Source: an uncultured Acidimicrobiales bacterium (GTDB lineage: Bacteria; Actinomycetota; Acidimicrobiia; Acidimicrobiales; UBA10347). Taken from it: 36,303 nt of DNA. The translations under genes were made by a program, and so were the position numbers. The notes beneath the pieces are model-generated. The model was not told where the DNA came from, did no database searches, and worked only from the letters and a program-made list of their open reading frames with translations. Positions 1-9,198 of this stretch are shown piece by piece (the first letter of the stretch is position 1; each line of letters begins with the position of its first letter). The stretch is taken from contig CALDGN010000114.1 of NCBI GenBank assembly GCA_937942965.1, forward strand, positions 1 to 36,303, given 5' to 3'.

Positions 1-67
1 GTCTCATCGAGATCTACTGATCCACCCCGAACGGTGCCTGACACCCGTTCGCCGAGAATTCGACTGG

Positions 68-91
68 ATCGGCCGCCTTCGGGCGGCCGAT
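68..91 (+). terminator. Probable intrinsic terminator hairpin with TTCG tetraloop
   Basis: Perfect 10-bp inverted repeat ATCGGCCGCC-TTCG-GGCGGCCGAT followed by a short T-run (TCGGCGTTTT); lies upstream of the first complete CDS. Confidence 0.7.
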
Positions 92-181
92 TCGGCGTTT
101 TGCGCCGATGCCGTCTTGCGCGAACACTCGACGACGGCGCATGATCGAGGCACGCCGGCAGCCAACGGAAGGGTGACCGAG

Positions 182-1291
182 ATGGACGAGTTCGAGCAGT
201 ATTGCGCCGAGGGCCGTGAGCGAGCGATGACGCTCGGCAACCGCGGTCCGGTGCGTTTCGTCGGAGACAGCGCACTACACCCGGACATCGTCGAGGCGTA
301 CTGGCGGACCGGCTTCTACGTGTTCGAAGGACTGGTCGGCCCCGACGAACTCGCCGACCTCGGAGCGGACCTCGCGGACATGAAGCGGCGTCTGCCTTCG
401 CACCGCAAGTCGCCTGTCGACAACGACGGTAATCCTGCGCTGGGCGCGGACCTCGAGGCCCGCACGGTCGTCTGGGGTCGCACCTTGGCTGACCCGGTTG
501 GCGGCACCAGTGCGTCGCACGGGCGTCACCCGGTGAAGATGACCGAGCCAACGCCCGCCGATGACGCGCCTGACGAAGTCGTGTACGTACTGCAAGGCAC
601 CCTGCAGTTCAGCGACGCCCACCTTCGTCTCTATGGACACCCCGACTTGCTGGGGATCGCGGCAGCGCTCAACGGAGACGACTTCACCCCGTTCAACGAG
701 GGCATCTTCATCAAGGATCCTGGGGTAGGCCCCTCGGTGGCCTGGCACCGCGACGGCGTGACCCACTGGGAATCGCCGGTGTGGGACCAAGGCACGCACG
801 GCTTCAACCTGATGGCCCAGCTGCACGGATGCGGTCCCGAGAACGGCGTCTGGGTGCTGCCGGGTAGCCACAAGGAACGCCACGTCGACTTGGGAGCGAT
901 GGCCGCCGAAGCCGGAAGTGATCGGCTGCCGCAAGGCGTGCCGCTGGTGTGCGCGCCTGGCGACGTTGCGATCGTCAACCGCCAAGCAATCCATGGCTCG
1001 TTCGCAAACACGAGCCCGCAACCACGGATCACGTTCAACATGGGGTTCCATCGCCGCAGTGCCGTGCTCGGTGCAACCGGAAGCGGCATTCATGGTGTCG
1101 TCGGCCCGCTCGACGACGACCGCATCGCGAAGCGGTCCGAGATCATCGGCTTCGCGATCTCTGCCCGCAGCCAGCGGTTCCCAGACGAGACCCCGTTCGA
1201 CTACCAACCGCACCGTGGCCAGACCTTCGCGTGGAGCGAAGCAGCCCGCGCCCAGATCCACGACTACAGCCTGCTCGACCTCAGTATCTAG
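182..1291 (+). CDS. Phytanoyl-CoA dioxygenase (PhyH)-like Fe(II)/2OG oxygenase
   Basis: ORF 116..1291; ATG at 182 preceded by GGAAGGGTG SD-like sequence. Contains HxD-type motif (WHRDGVTHW) and distal His/Arg region (AIHGSFANTSPQPRITFNMGFHRR). Confidence 0.8.
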   Translation: MDEFEQYCAEGRERAMTLGNRGPVRFVGDSALHPDIVEAYWRTGFYVFEGLVGPDELADLGADLADMKRRLPSHRKSPVDNDGNPALGADLEARTVVWGRTLADPVGGTSASHGRHPVKMTEPTPADDAPDEVVYVLQGTLQFSDAHLRLYGHPDLLGIAAALNGDDFTPFNEGIFIKDPGVGPSVAWHRDGVTHWESPVWDQGTHGFNLMAQLHGCGPENGVWVLPGSHKERHVDLGAMAAEAGSDRLPQGVPLVCAPGDVAIVNRQAIHGSFANTSPQPRITFNMGFHRRSAVLGATGSGIHGVVGPLDDDRIAKRSEIIGFAISARSQRFPDETPFDYQPHRGQTFAWSEAARAQIHDYSLLDLSI

Positions 1292-1293
1292 GA

Positions 1294-2220
1294 CTACTCG
1301 AGGTCGAGTGCCACGTAGTTGGCGTGGCGGCTTGCCTCGGCGGGCCGACCCCAGATTCGCACGAGCCCGCCGGCCTGCTGCATCGCGATGACCTCGGCGG
1401 CCGAGAGGTCGGTCGACGGCGCGTTGTAGATCACGATGTGAGGGTCGGCGAGGGTCACGGATGTCGGGCGGGCGGCGACGAAGGCCGCGGCCGTGAGTCC
1501 GGCGCTGCCTCGATACGCGTCGATGTCACCGGTGACGACGACGAGCACGCTTCCCGACAGCTCGCCAAAGGTCGGCCAGCCCGTCTGCGCTGTCGCAGCA
1601 CCCAGGGTTGTGGCGCCGGGACTCCGCACGATGAGATCGAGCGGCGTGAACAACCGATCTTCGAAGGCGTCGCGAATCGAGCGATCGAATACGAGCCGGT
1701 CCCGTTGCGTCGCCGGGGCGTCTTTGAAGTCAAGGAAGACCGTCAGTGGTTCGTCAACCGGAAGTGCGGCGATCGACGCAAGGGCGTCGTCGAGCGTTGC
1801 GACGTTGCTGGTCCGATCGAAGGCGTGGTGGTACACCGACCATTCGCCGTCGGCGGTCGGCCCGTGCAGATCGAACTCGAAGCCACGGACACCACCCTGG
1901 TAGAGCTCGCGAACCGAGCGCTCGGAGCGATAGGTGTTGTGGCTCGCAAGCTGAGTGCTCGCAGTGAGCGGCAACCCAGGCCATGGCTCCACGCTGAGCA
2001 CATGGTCTTCGATCGAGCGAGCTGCCTGCAACAAGGACCGGGCGAGATCTCGCAGGCGATCGCCGAGCTCGTCGAGGACATCGACGCCTCCGACAGCGAG
2101 GTCGACCGACGCTCGTGCCACGGTCGTGCGCACCAGGAGGTCATCGCTCTTGGCGGCCTGCACCGTGAGCTGTTGGCCGACCTCTCGCACTCGCTCCCCG
2201 TCGATTCCATGCCAAGCCAT
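1294..2220 (-). CDS. PI-PLC/GDPD-like phosphodiesterase domain protein with N-terminal helical WxG-like region
   Basis: ASHNTYRSERSVRELYQGGVRGFEFDLHG...YHHAFDRTSNVATLDDAL...FLDFKD resembles Ca2+-dependent PI-PLC-type TIM barrels; N-terminus MAWHGIDGERVREVGQQLTVQAAKSDDLL is helical. Confidence 0.65.
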   Translation of the reverse strand: MAWHGIDGERVREVGQQLTVQAAKSDDLLVRTTVARASVDLAVGGVDVLDELGDRLRDLARSLLQAARSIEDHVLSVEPWPGLPLTASTQLASHNTYRSERSVRELYQGGVRGFEFDLHGPTADGEWSVYHHAFDRTSNVATLDDALASIAALPVDEPLTVFLDFKDAPATQRDRLVFDRSIRDAFEDRLFTPLDLIVRSPGATTLGAATAQTGWPTFGELSGSVLVVVTGDIDAYRGSAGLTAAAFVAARPTSVTLADPHIVIYNAPSTDLSAAEVIAMQQAGGLVRIWGRPAEASRHANYVALDLE

Positions 2221-2290
2221 CGGCGGTCAAGCTAGAACCCCGTGAGTGTCTTTTCAATACCTTTCTTTCCCCGGGTCGGGGGCAAAACCA

Positions 2291-2328
2291 CGACGTCGGC
2301 GCATGACCGAAGCCAGGCGCCGACGTCG
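2291..2328 (-). terminator. Probable terminator of the 2352..3047 gene
   Basis: Perfect 12-bp inverted repeat CGACGTCGGCGC (2291-2302) / GCGCCGACGTCG (2317-2328); on the minus strand followed by GTGGTTTTGCC. Confidence 0.6.
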
Positions 2329-2351
2329 CTCATCGTTCGGAATGGACTGAG

Positions 2352-3047
2352 CTATCCAGCCGCGGTCTCCACCCCGAGGCATAGGCCGACATCGGCGACC
2401 CGTGTCAGGTCGTACTCGGCCGCACAGAAGTCGCCGAGCTTCCCGTCACAGTTGACGTCGAATCCGCCGGAACAATTGAAGCTGCAGAAGCTGCCGCCAG
2501 TCACGATTTCGTACGTCACGTTCTCGTTGTTGAAACGATCGCCGATCGCGAGGCCCTGCGCGTTGGCCTGGACCCGATCGTCTTCGATACAGACGAGCGT
2601 CGCCAGATCGAGTGACTTGGGTTCAAGCGCCTTCTTCTCGGCCAGGTGTTCGGCGAGCTCGCTATCGAGTATCAGCGTCGGGCGTACGCACAGCCCACTC
2701 GGCGTCTGGTAGTGGAAATCAGGGCGCTCGCCGCACTCCCGCGCCCTGTCGTACGTGCACACGCCTTCGACCTGTATTGCACCGGGCGCTTCGCTGCAGA
2801 GCTCGGCGTCGGTGCCAACCGGGCTGTAGCCGTTCGGGTGACAGCCGGTGTAGCTCTGGCCGAAAATCACAGATGTGCCGAGCGAAGAGAACCCGCTCGG
2901 GCACGATGTGCCCCGCTCGATCGTGTCGTGGGTGAACGATCCGCCGACCGCGTGGGCTTCGGCCTTAGGCGATGTCAGTACCGCCGCGCCGAGCAACATC
3001 GACAGGACCGCCATCGTTACCCCGATGACCTTGACCACATTTCGCAT
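2352..3047 (-). CDS. Hypothetical secreted Cys-rich protein
   Basis: Strong SD (AGGAGGA) before ATG; N-terminal signal peptide MRNVVKVIGVTMAVLSMLLGAAVLTSPKAEA; many Cys residues in the mature region. Confidence 0.75.
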   Translation of the reverse strand: MRNVVKVIGVTMAVLSMLLGAAVLTSPKAEAHAVGGSFTHDTIERGTSCPSGFSSLGTSVIFGQSYTGCHPNGYSPVGTDAELCSEAPGAIQVEGVCTYDRARECGERPDFHYQTPSGLCVRPTLILDSELAEHLAEKKALEPKSLDLATLVCIEDDRVQANAQGLAIGDRFNNENVTYEIVTGGSFCSFNCSGGFDVNCDGKLGDFCAAEYDLTRVADVGLCLGVETAAG

Positions 3048-3241
3048 GCTTCCTCCTTGGTTGTAGCGACGGGCGTGGCGATGTTCGCCGTCGTCCCGTT
3101 CCGCCTGCGATCAACGTATGGAGGATTCGAAGTTCGTTCAGGCGACGAAGACACGCCGCAAGTGCGTAGTCATGCGCAGAGTCTCTGCACGCGGATCGAT
3201 TGTTCACGTGCCCGTGACACACAGCCGGCAGCCGGCTCGCG

Positions 3242-5242
3242 CTACTCGTCGGTTGTGCCTTCGAGGTCGGCTGGGTCCGCCAGGACGACCAGCACCTGAC
3301 CGTTGTCGACCTGGTCGCCGACGGCACAGCGCAACTCAGTGACCACTGCGTCGACCGGTGCGTTGATGGTGTGCTCCATCTTCATCGCTTCCATCACGAC
3401 GAGTGCCTGCCCGGCCGTGACGGTGTCGCCTTCGGCGACGTGGACGAGCAGCACCTTGCCGGGCATCGGTGCGGTCTGGCCGCCAGCGACATCGCCGCTG
3501 CCGTAGTCCGGGAAGCGGTCAACGTCGTGCAGCACGACGACACCGCCGGGACCTTGGACCGTCCACTGCGTTCCGGACCGCGTCACGCCATAGGGAGCTC
3601 GGGCGCCTGCGACTTCGACGTCGACTCGACCGCCGTCGATCGAGATGAGCGCGGCCTGGACCGGCTCGGCCTCGTCGACCGCCATCTCGAACGCTCCCGA
3701 GCGATCCGATGACGGGCGGTAGTGCACCGTGAACTCGTCGTCGCCATGGGCATAGATACGCCGTTCGGCAGGCATCGACGAGTTGCGGTAGCCGCTGGCC
3801 ATGAAAGCGAGCGATCCGGCATGGGCACGGTTCTCGTGTTGAGCAACGAGCGACGCCACAAAGGCCGCGGCGGCAATCGTCTCGGGCGTGACCTCGGCGA
3901 CCCGCGGCGGATCGACGCGTTCGATGAAGTCCGTTGTCGTGTCCCCAGCCAAGAACTCAGGCGTGCGGAGGGTCGCAACCAAGAAGTCGCGGTTCGTCGT
4001 CATGCCGGCAACGGCCATGCGTTCGAGCACGAGCGCCAGGCGATTGGCCGCCTCGGTGCGAGTCGGTGCGTGCACGATCACCTTGGCCAGCATTGGATCG
4101 AAGTCGACGCTGACCACCGAACCGGTCTCGACACCAGTGTCGAGACGGGCGGCGGGCGCATCGGGCAAGCCGAAGGCATCCAGCGTTCCGATAACGGGCA
4201 GGAAATCGTTCGCCGGATCTTCGGCATAGAGCCGCGCTTCGATCGAGTGCCCGTCGATTCCAAGATCGTCTTGGGCATAGCCAAGCGGCTCGCCCATCGC
4301 GACACGGAGTTGCTCGCGGACAAGGTCGATGCCGGTGATCTCTTCGGTCACCGGGTGCTCAACCTGGATACGCGTGTTCATCTCCAAGAAGAAGAACTCG
4401 GCGTCATCGCCTTCGCCATCGACCAGGAACTCGACCGTGCCCGCGCTGTAGTAGCCGACCGCTTGTGCGGCCGCGACGGCGGCGGCACCCATGCGGTCAC
4501 GCAGCTCAGGCGAGAGAGCGGGCGACGGTGCCTCTTCGATGATCTTCTGATGGCGGCGCTGAATCGAACACTCGCGCTCGAACAGGTGCACGACGTTTCC
4601 GTGCTGGTCACCAAGCACCTGGATCTCGACGTGACGAGGCGTGGTCAGATAGCGCTCGATGAACACCGTGCCGTCGCCAAACGAAGACGCGGCTTCGCGC
4701 TGCGCGCCTTCGACCGCGGCGCCAAGTTCGTCAGCGGATTCAACGACGCGCATGCCCTTGCCGCCACCGCCTGCTGAGGCCTTTACGAGCACGGGCATGG
4801 ATAGTTCGCCGAGATCGGCCGGGGCCTCGCCGTCGACGAGCACCTGCGGCAGCGTCGGCACGTCGGCGTCGATCATCATCGCTTTGGCCGCGAGCTTGTC
4901 GCCCATCGACGCGATCGCGTCGGGAGGCGGCCCGACCCAGGTCATGCCTGCGGCCATTACGGCGCGGGCGAAGTCCGCGTTCTCAGCCAAGAAGCCGTAG
5001 CCGGGGTGGATCGCATCGGCGCCGGTTCGGCGTGCTGCGGCGAGCACCTTGTCGACGTCGAGGTACGTCTCGGCTGGTGTGCGCCCGTCGAGGGCGACCG
5101 CTTGGCCAGCCTCGTGCACAAAGGGAGCGTCGGCATCGCCGTCGGCGAAGACCGCGACCGTGTCGATGCCCATGTCATGTGCGGTCCGGAAGACGCGCCG
5201 TGCGATCTCGCCACGATTGGCGACCAAAAGCCTGCGGATCAC
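3242..5242 (-). CDS. Acetyl/propionyl/methylcrotonyl-type acyl-CoA carboxylase alpha subunit (biotin carboxylase + BCCP)
   Basis: N-term MIRRLLVANRGEIARRVFRTAHDMGIDTVAVFADGDADAPFVHEA, ATP-grasp region, ERECSIQRRHQKIIEEAPSP, C-terminal biotinylation motif VMEAMKMEHT. GTG start. Confidence 0.95.
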   Translation of the reverse strand: MIRRLLVANRGEIARRVFRTAHDMGIDTVAVFADGDADAPFVHEAGQAVALDGRTPAETYLDVDKVLAAARRTGADAIHPGYGFLAENADFARAVMAAGMTWVGPPPDAIASMGDKLAAKAMMIDADVPTLPQVLVDGEAPADLGELSMPVLVKASAGGGGKGMRVVESADELGAAVEGAQREAASSFGDGTVFIERYLTTPRHVEIQVLGDQHGNVVHLFERECSIQRRHQKIIEEAPSPALSPELRDRMGAAAVAAAQAVGYYSAGTVEFLVDGEGDDAEFFFLEMNTRIQVEHPVTEEITGIDLVREQLRVAMGEPLGYAQDDLGIDGHSIEARLYAEDPANDFLPVIGTLDAFGLPDAPAARLDTGVETGSVVSVDFDPMLAKVIVHAPTRTEAANRLALVLERMAVAGMTTNRDFLVATLRTPEFLAGDTTTDFIERVDPPRVAEVTPETIAAAAFVASLVAQHENRAHAGSLAFMASGYRNSSMPAERRIYAHGDDEFTVHYRPSSDRSGAFEMAVDEAEPVQAALISIDGGRVDVEVAGARAPYGVTRSGTQWTVQGPGGVVVLHDVDRFPDYGSGDVAGGQTAPMPGKVLLVHVAEGDTVTAGQALVVMEAMKMEHTINAPVDAVVTELRCAVGDQVDNGQVLVVLADPADLEGTTDE

Positions 5243-5315
5243 GAAACACCCCTAGCCGTGTTGGGAGTTGAGAGGCGGAGCCGAGCAACTCCGTTTGTGA
5301 GCGAAGCGAACGGCA

Positions 5316-6938
5316 TCACCTGAACACCCCGAATCCCTCGGCGCCTTGGACTTGTTCGTTGTGGCAGACCGACAGCGACATGCCGACGATGTCTCGTGTG
5401 TGTCGGGGGTCGATGACCCCGTCGTCGGCGACCCGGCCGGTCGAGTAGAGCGCCAGCGACTTGAGCTCGTGGTAGTGCTCAACCGTGGCGGTCGTGGCTG
5501 CGTCGGCTTCTTCGTCGAACTCGAGACCCTTGCGAGCAGCTTGGGCTCGGCGCACGAGCGACATCACGCCGGCAATCTGCTTGGGGCCCATGATGGCGAT
5601 CTTGGCGGTCGGCCAGAGATACGTGAAGCGGGTGTTGAAGCCTCGACCGGACATGCCGTAGTTGCCGGCGCCATAGCTCGATCCGATGATGACGCTGATG
5701 TGCGGCACCGTCGAGTTCGACACCGCATTGATCATGCGGCTGCCGTTCTTGACGATCCCACCGTGCTCGAAGTCCTTGCCGACCATGTAGCCGGTGATGT
5801 TGTGGAGGAACAGCAGCGGGATGTTCTGCTGGTTGCAGAGCTGAATGAACTGGGCGGCCTTGTTTGCACTCTCGCTAAAGAGTGGGCCGTTGTTGCCCAA
5901 GATGCCGACCGGGTACCCGTGCACGTTGGCCCAGCCACAGATCAGCGTCGTGCCGAAGCGGGCTTTGAACTCTTCGAAGCGGCTGCCGTCGACGACCCGC
6001 GCGATGACCTCACGCACGTCGATAGCGACGCTTAGATCGCGGGCCATGCAACCGAGCAACTCTTCGGGATCGTGCACCGGCGCGTCAGCTTCGCCCGTTG
6101 GCCCGTAGCCCCGCTTGTGATGGTTCAGGTGCGCAATGACCTCGCGGCACATGCGGAGGGCGTCGAGTTCGTCCTCGGCGAGGTAGTCGGCCAGGCCGCT
6201 GACCTCGGCATGCATCTGCCCGCCGCCGAGCGTCTCATCGTCGCTGATCTCACCCGTCGCCATCTGCACCAGCGGTGGCCCACCCAAGAAGACCTTGGAC
6301 TTCTCCTTGATGAAGATGTTGTAGTCACTCATCCCGGGTTGGTACGCGCCACCGGCGGTGGACGACCCAAAGACCACGGCGACCGACGGAATGCCGAGCT
6401 TCGACAGCTCGGTCACGTCGTAGAACAGGCGGCCGCTCTCTCCGAAGTGGTCCATCTGCTCACGCATCTGACGTTCGGGATCGTCATCACCCCGCAGGTC
6501 ACCACCGGCTGATTCGACGAACTGCACATAGGGCAGCCGATTCTCTCGACAGATCTGAATCGCTCGCATGATCTTCTTGCCCGAGACCGCGGTGAGCGCT
6601 CCACCGAGCACCGTCGGGTCGTTGCCCATGATCATGCACTCGGTGCCTTCGATGACACCGAGGCCCATCACCAGACCACCGCCGACCGTGTAGTTCGTGC
6701 AGTAGCCGGCAAGCGAACTGATCTCGAAGAACGGCGAGTCGGGATCGAGGACGGCCGAGATCCGCTCACGAATCGGCAGCTTGCCTCGTGACCGCAGTCG
6801 GTCCATCGATGCTGGGCCACCGCCAGCAGCAGCTTCGGCATGTAGCGCATCGAGTTCGGCGAGCTGTTCGAGCATGTCGTCGCGATTGCGGACGAACTGC
6901 TCGCTCGACGTATCGAGGTTGGTTCTGAGAATCCCCAC
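5316..6938 (-). CDS. Acyl-CoA carboxylase beta subunit (carboxyltransferase)
   Basis: Full-length carboxyltransferase: CIM..NDPTVLGGALTAVSGKKIMRAIQIC, GGAYQPGMSDYNIFIKEKSKVFLGGPPLV, YGAGNYGMSGRGFNTRFTYLWPTAKIAIMG. Same strand and adjacent to the alpha subunit. Confidence 0.95.
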   Translation of the reverse strand: MGILRTNLDTSSEQFVRNRDDMLEQLAELDALHAEAAAGGGPASMDRLRSRGKLPIRERISAVLDPDSPFFEISSLAGYCTNYTVGGGLVMGLGVIEGTECMIMGNDPTVLGGALTAVSGKKIMRAIQICRENRLPYVQFVESAGGDLRGDDDPERQMREQMDHFGESGRLFYDVTELSKLGIPSVAVVFGSSTAGGAYQPGMSDYNIFIKEKSKVFLGGPPLVQMATGEISDDETLGGGQMHAEVSGLADYLAEDELDALRMCREVIAHLNHHKRGYGPTGEADAPVHDPEELLGCMARDLSVAIDVREVIARVVDGSRFEEFKARFGTTLICGWANVHGYPVGILGNNGPLFSESANKAAQFIQLCNQQNIPLLFLHNITGYMVGKDFEHGGIVKNGSRMINAVSNSTVPHISVIIGSSYGAGNYGMSGRGFNTRFTYLWPTAKIAIMGPKQIAGVMSLVRRAQAARKGLEFDEEADAATTATVEHYHELKSLALYSTGRVADDGVIDPRHTRDIVGMSLSVCHNEQVQGAEGFGVFR

Positions 6939-7117
6939 GAACGGATCGTAGGTGGTCGCCTCCCTCCGCTCCGAAGCCGAGTCACTCCCAGGCGACAGAA
7001 CCGGCGTGACCGACGCGGGTGCTGAGCGTCACGACAACGACAGCCGCCCGGGGCCGATCCGTCGGATGATGACTCGGCGAGGCGATAGCGGATCGCCTCC
7101 GACAACAAAGGAACATC

Positions 7118-7585
7118 ATGACGAACCCCCCAAACCCAGCAACGTCGACGCATGCACACCCTCGAGCACGGCGACGACGGAGCTCGATCACGCTTCTGGC
7201 GATCGGCTTTGCGCTACTCGCTTCGATGTTCGTCGCAGCGGGACCGGCGCAAGCCCGTGAGCTACGAGCTGCACCTGACGACGGCGTCGCTGAACTCACG
7301 CCCGACGAGTGGGATTGCATCCTCAACTACGAGGTCGAGCTCGTCGACTTCTGCATCCGGCTGAAGGAGAAGCCGAGCAAGAGCGATGCGGACACGACGC
7401 AGGTGCTCGCAGCTCCAACCACGACCCGCACACCGGACAAGGACGTACCGGCGTTCTTCTGCCCCGGCGGCACGGTGGCGACGCCATTCGAACAACCCAT
7501 CTATGACGACGCCACCGGGCTCTTCGTCGTTGACTTCGAGATCGTCTGGTACTGCCTGCCAGCCGATCTCGAACCCGAGGGCTGA
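7118..7585 (+). CDS. Hypothetical secreted protein
   Basis: ATG, Arg-rich n-region then hydrophobic core SSITLLAIGFALLASMFVAAGPAQA; no recognised domain. Confidence 0.65.
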   Translation: MTNPPNPATSTHAHPRARRRRSSITLLAIGFALLASMFVAAGPAQARELRAAPDDGVAELTPDEWDCILNYEVELVDFCIRLKEKPSKSDADTTQVLAAPTTTRTPDKDVPAFFCPGGTVATPFEQPIYDDATGLFVVDFEIVWYCLPADLEPEG

Positions 7586-7637
7586 GCCCCTTGACCTCAC
7601 CAGATCCCGGCGCTGTTCCCGGCGCTGGGATCGCGCA

Positions 7638-7665
7638 GATGCCCGAGGCTTCAGCCTCGGGCATC
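7638..7665 (+). terminator. Intrinsic-terminator-like hairpin
   Basis: Perfect 12-bp stem GATGCCCGAGGC-TTCA-GCCTCGGGCATC between the 7118..7585 and 7679..8356 genes; no clear T-tract. Confidence 0.7.
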
Positions 7666-7678
7666 GACGCGTGTCATC

Positions 7679-8356
7679 GTGGAACCCATGTTTGCTCCGA
7701 CCGACGAGCTCCGCGCCGCGCTCGTTGCACTCGCCGACCCTGAACGGGCGGCACCGATGGCCGCGTACATGCGAGACAAGTTCGTCTTCCTTGGGATCAC
7801 GGCCAAGGACCGTCGCGCCGCAACCAAACCGTGGTTACGCGACGCCAAACGGGCCGACCCTGACGAGCTACTCGTCCTCGCACGCTGGTGCTGGGACCAG
7901 TCCGAACGAGAGTTCCATCACGTGGGCGCCGACGCCCTCCGAGCCGGCGCAGCGAACTTGCGCACAGGTGACCTCACGGCGGTGCGCGGCTTCGTCACCG
8001 ACAAGTCGTGGTGGGACACGGTTGATGCGCTCGCCGCTTGGACCGTCGGCCCGCTCGTCTCCAAGCACGACCTCGGTGCTGTCATGGACGAGTGGATTCA
8101 CGACGACAACCTGTGGGTTGCACGGACCGCGATCCTTCACCAGCTTGGCTACAAGGAAGCCACCGATGGCGACCGGTTGTTTCGACACGCCGAGCTGCGG
8201 GCGGCCGACACCGAGTTCTTCATCCGCAAGGCACTCGGTTGGGCCCTCCGGCAGTACGCACGAGGAGCCCCCGACGAGGTGCGGGCGTTCGTCGAGCAGC
8301 ACCGAGAACAGCTGTCAGGACTCACGGTGCGCGAGGCGCTGAAGCACCTCGGCTGA
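7679..8356 (+). CDS. DNA alkylation repair protein, AlkD-like HEAT-repeat fold
   Basis: Typical AlkD features: MRDKFVFLGITAKDRRAATKPWL, CWDQSEREFHHVGADAL, VTDKSWWDTVDALA, FFIRKALGWALRQYAR. GTG at 7679 or ATG at 7688. Confidence 0.88.
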   Translation: MEPMFAPTDELRAALVALADPERAAPMAAYMRDKFVFLGITAKDRRAATKPWLRDAKRADPDELLVLARWCWDQSEREFHHVGADALRAGAANLRTGDLTAVRGFVTDKSWWDTVDALAAWTVGPLVSKHDLGAVMDEWIHDDNLWVARTAILHQLGYKEATDGDRLFRHAELRAADTEFFIRKALGWALRQYARGAPDEVRAFVEQHREQLSGLTVREALKHLG

Positions 8357-8372
8357 CGCAGCCGTGTTCAGG

Positions 8373-9158
8373 TCACGCGTCGGGGCGGATGCTGACCCAG
8401 TCGGCGAGCCGCAGATCCGGCGTCAAGGCCTGTCGACTCATCCCCGTGGTCACGACGGTGACCGACACCGCGACGGATCCGAGCACGAGGAACATGACCA
8501 CCAGCTGAATGAGAACGGCATCGAGCGGGTCCGCGCCCGCGAGCAACAAGCCGGTCATCGCCCCAGGAAGCGCAATCAAGCCCACTACCCGAGTGCGCTC
8601 GATCTGCGGGGTGAGCGCAAGCCGAGTCACGTCACGAACGAGTGGACGCGTCGCTTCGACCCGAGGAAACCCGAGAGCGAGCATCGCTTCGATTTGCCCC
8701 GTCCCGTCGAGCAGACCGCTCCGAGTCCGCTCAACGGCTTGAACCGTGGCGGGCATCGTGTTTCCGATCGTGATCCCGGCGATCACGACGATCGCGACCG
8801 GCTCGGCATCGAGCACGCCGAAGCCGAACAAGACGACGAGCACGACGGCACAGGTCAGCCCGATCGATGCGATCCCGATCGCGAAGAGGCCCGGCACGGC
8901 CGAAGCTCGGCGGGTGACGACCCAACCCGAGATGAGCACCATGCCCAGAACCCACAACCAGGCCCACAGCGAAGCCAGCGACGATTCGAAGATGACGGTG
9001 AAGAACACCCCGACCGCGATGAGCTGCACGGCCGCTCGCAGCGATGCCCACAGGATCGAGCGCTCAAGCCCGAGTCCGCGCCAGGCAGAGACGGCGACGA
9101 CAACCGCCACCAAGACGAGCGAAATCGCCGCCTGCCACGGTTCGATGTCGGCGACCAC
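8373..9158 (-). CDS. FetB/YbbM (UPF0014) family ABC transporter permease
   Basis: Multi-TM protein with ASLRAAVQLIAVG, ITIGNTMPATVQAVER, ALGFPRVEATRPLVRDVTRLALTPQIERTRVVGLIALPGAMTGLLLAGADPLDAVLIQLVVMFLVLG. Confidence 0.88.
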   Translation of the reverse strand: MVADIEPWQAAISLVLVAVVVAVSAWRGLGLERSILWASLRAAVQLIAVGVFFTVIFESSLASLWAWLWVLGMVLISGWVVTRRASAVPGLFAIGIASIGLTCAVVLVVLFGFGVLDAEPVAIVVIAGITIGNTMPATVQAVERTRSGLLDGTGQIEAMLALGFPRVEATRPLVRDVTRLALTPQIERTRVVGLIALPGAMTGLLLAGADPLDAVLIQLVVMFLVLGSVAVSVTVVTTGMSRQALTPDLRLADWVSIRPDA

Positions 9159-9198
9159 GCCGAGATGCTAACGAACGCCGGGGAGCCCGGCTGCCGCT

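Noticed and set aside
4-288. 94-aa minus-strand ORF at the left edge
   Set aside because: Overlaps the terminator hairpin and the start of the dioxygenase gene; no coding character.
949-2235. 428-aa plus-strand ORF
   Set aside because: Overlaps the end of the dioxygenase gene and is antisense to the PI-PLC-like gene; low-complexity Arg-rich product.
3722-4777. 351-aa plus-strand ORF
   Set aside because: Antisense shadow of the carboxylase alpha subunit, which has clear catalytic motifs.
5264-5292. Inverted repeat GGAGTTG/CAACTCC between the carboxylase subunits
   Set aside because: Only 7-bp stem with a 15-nt loop inside a likely operon; too weak to call a regulatory element.
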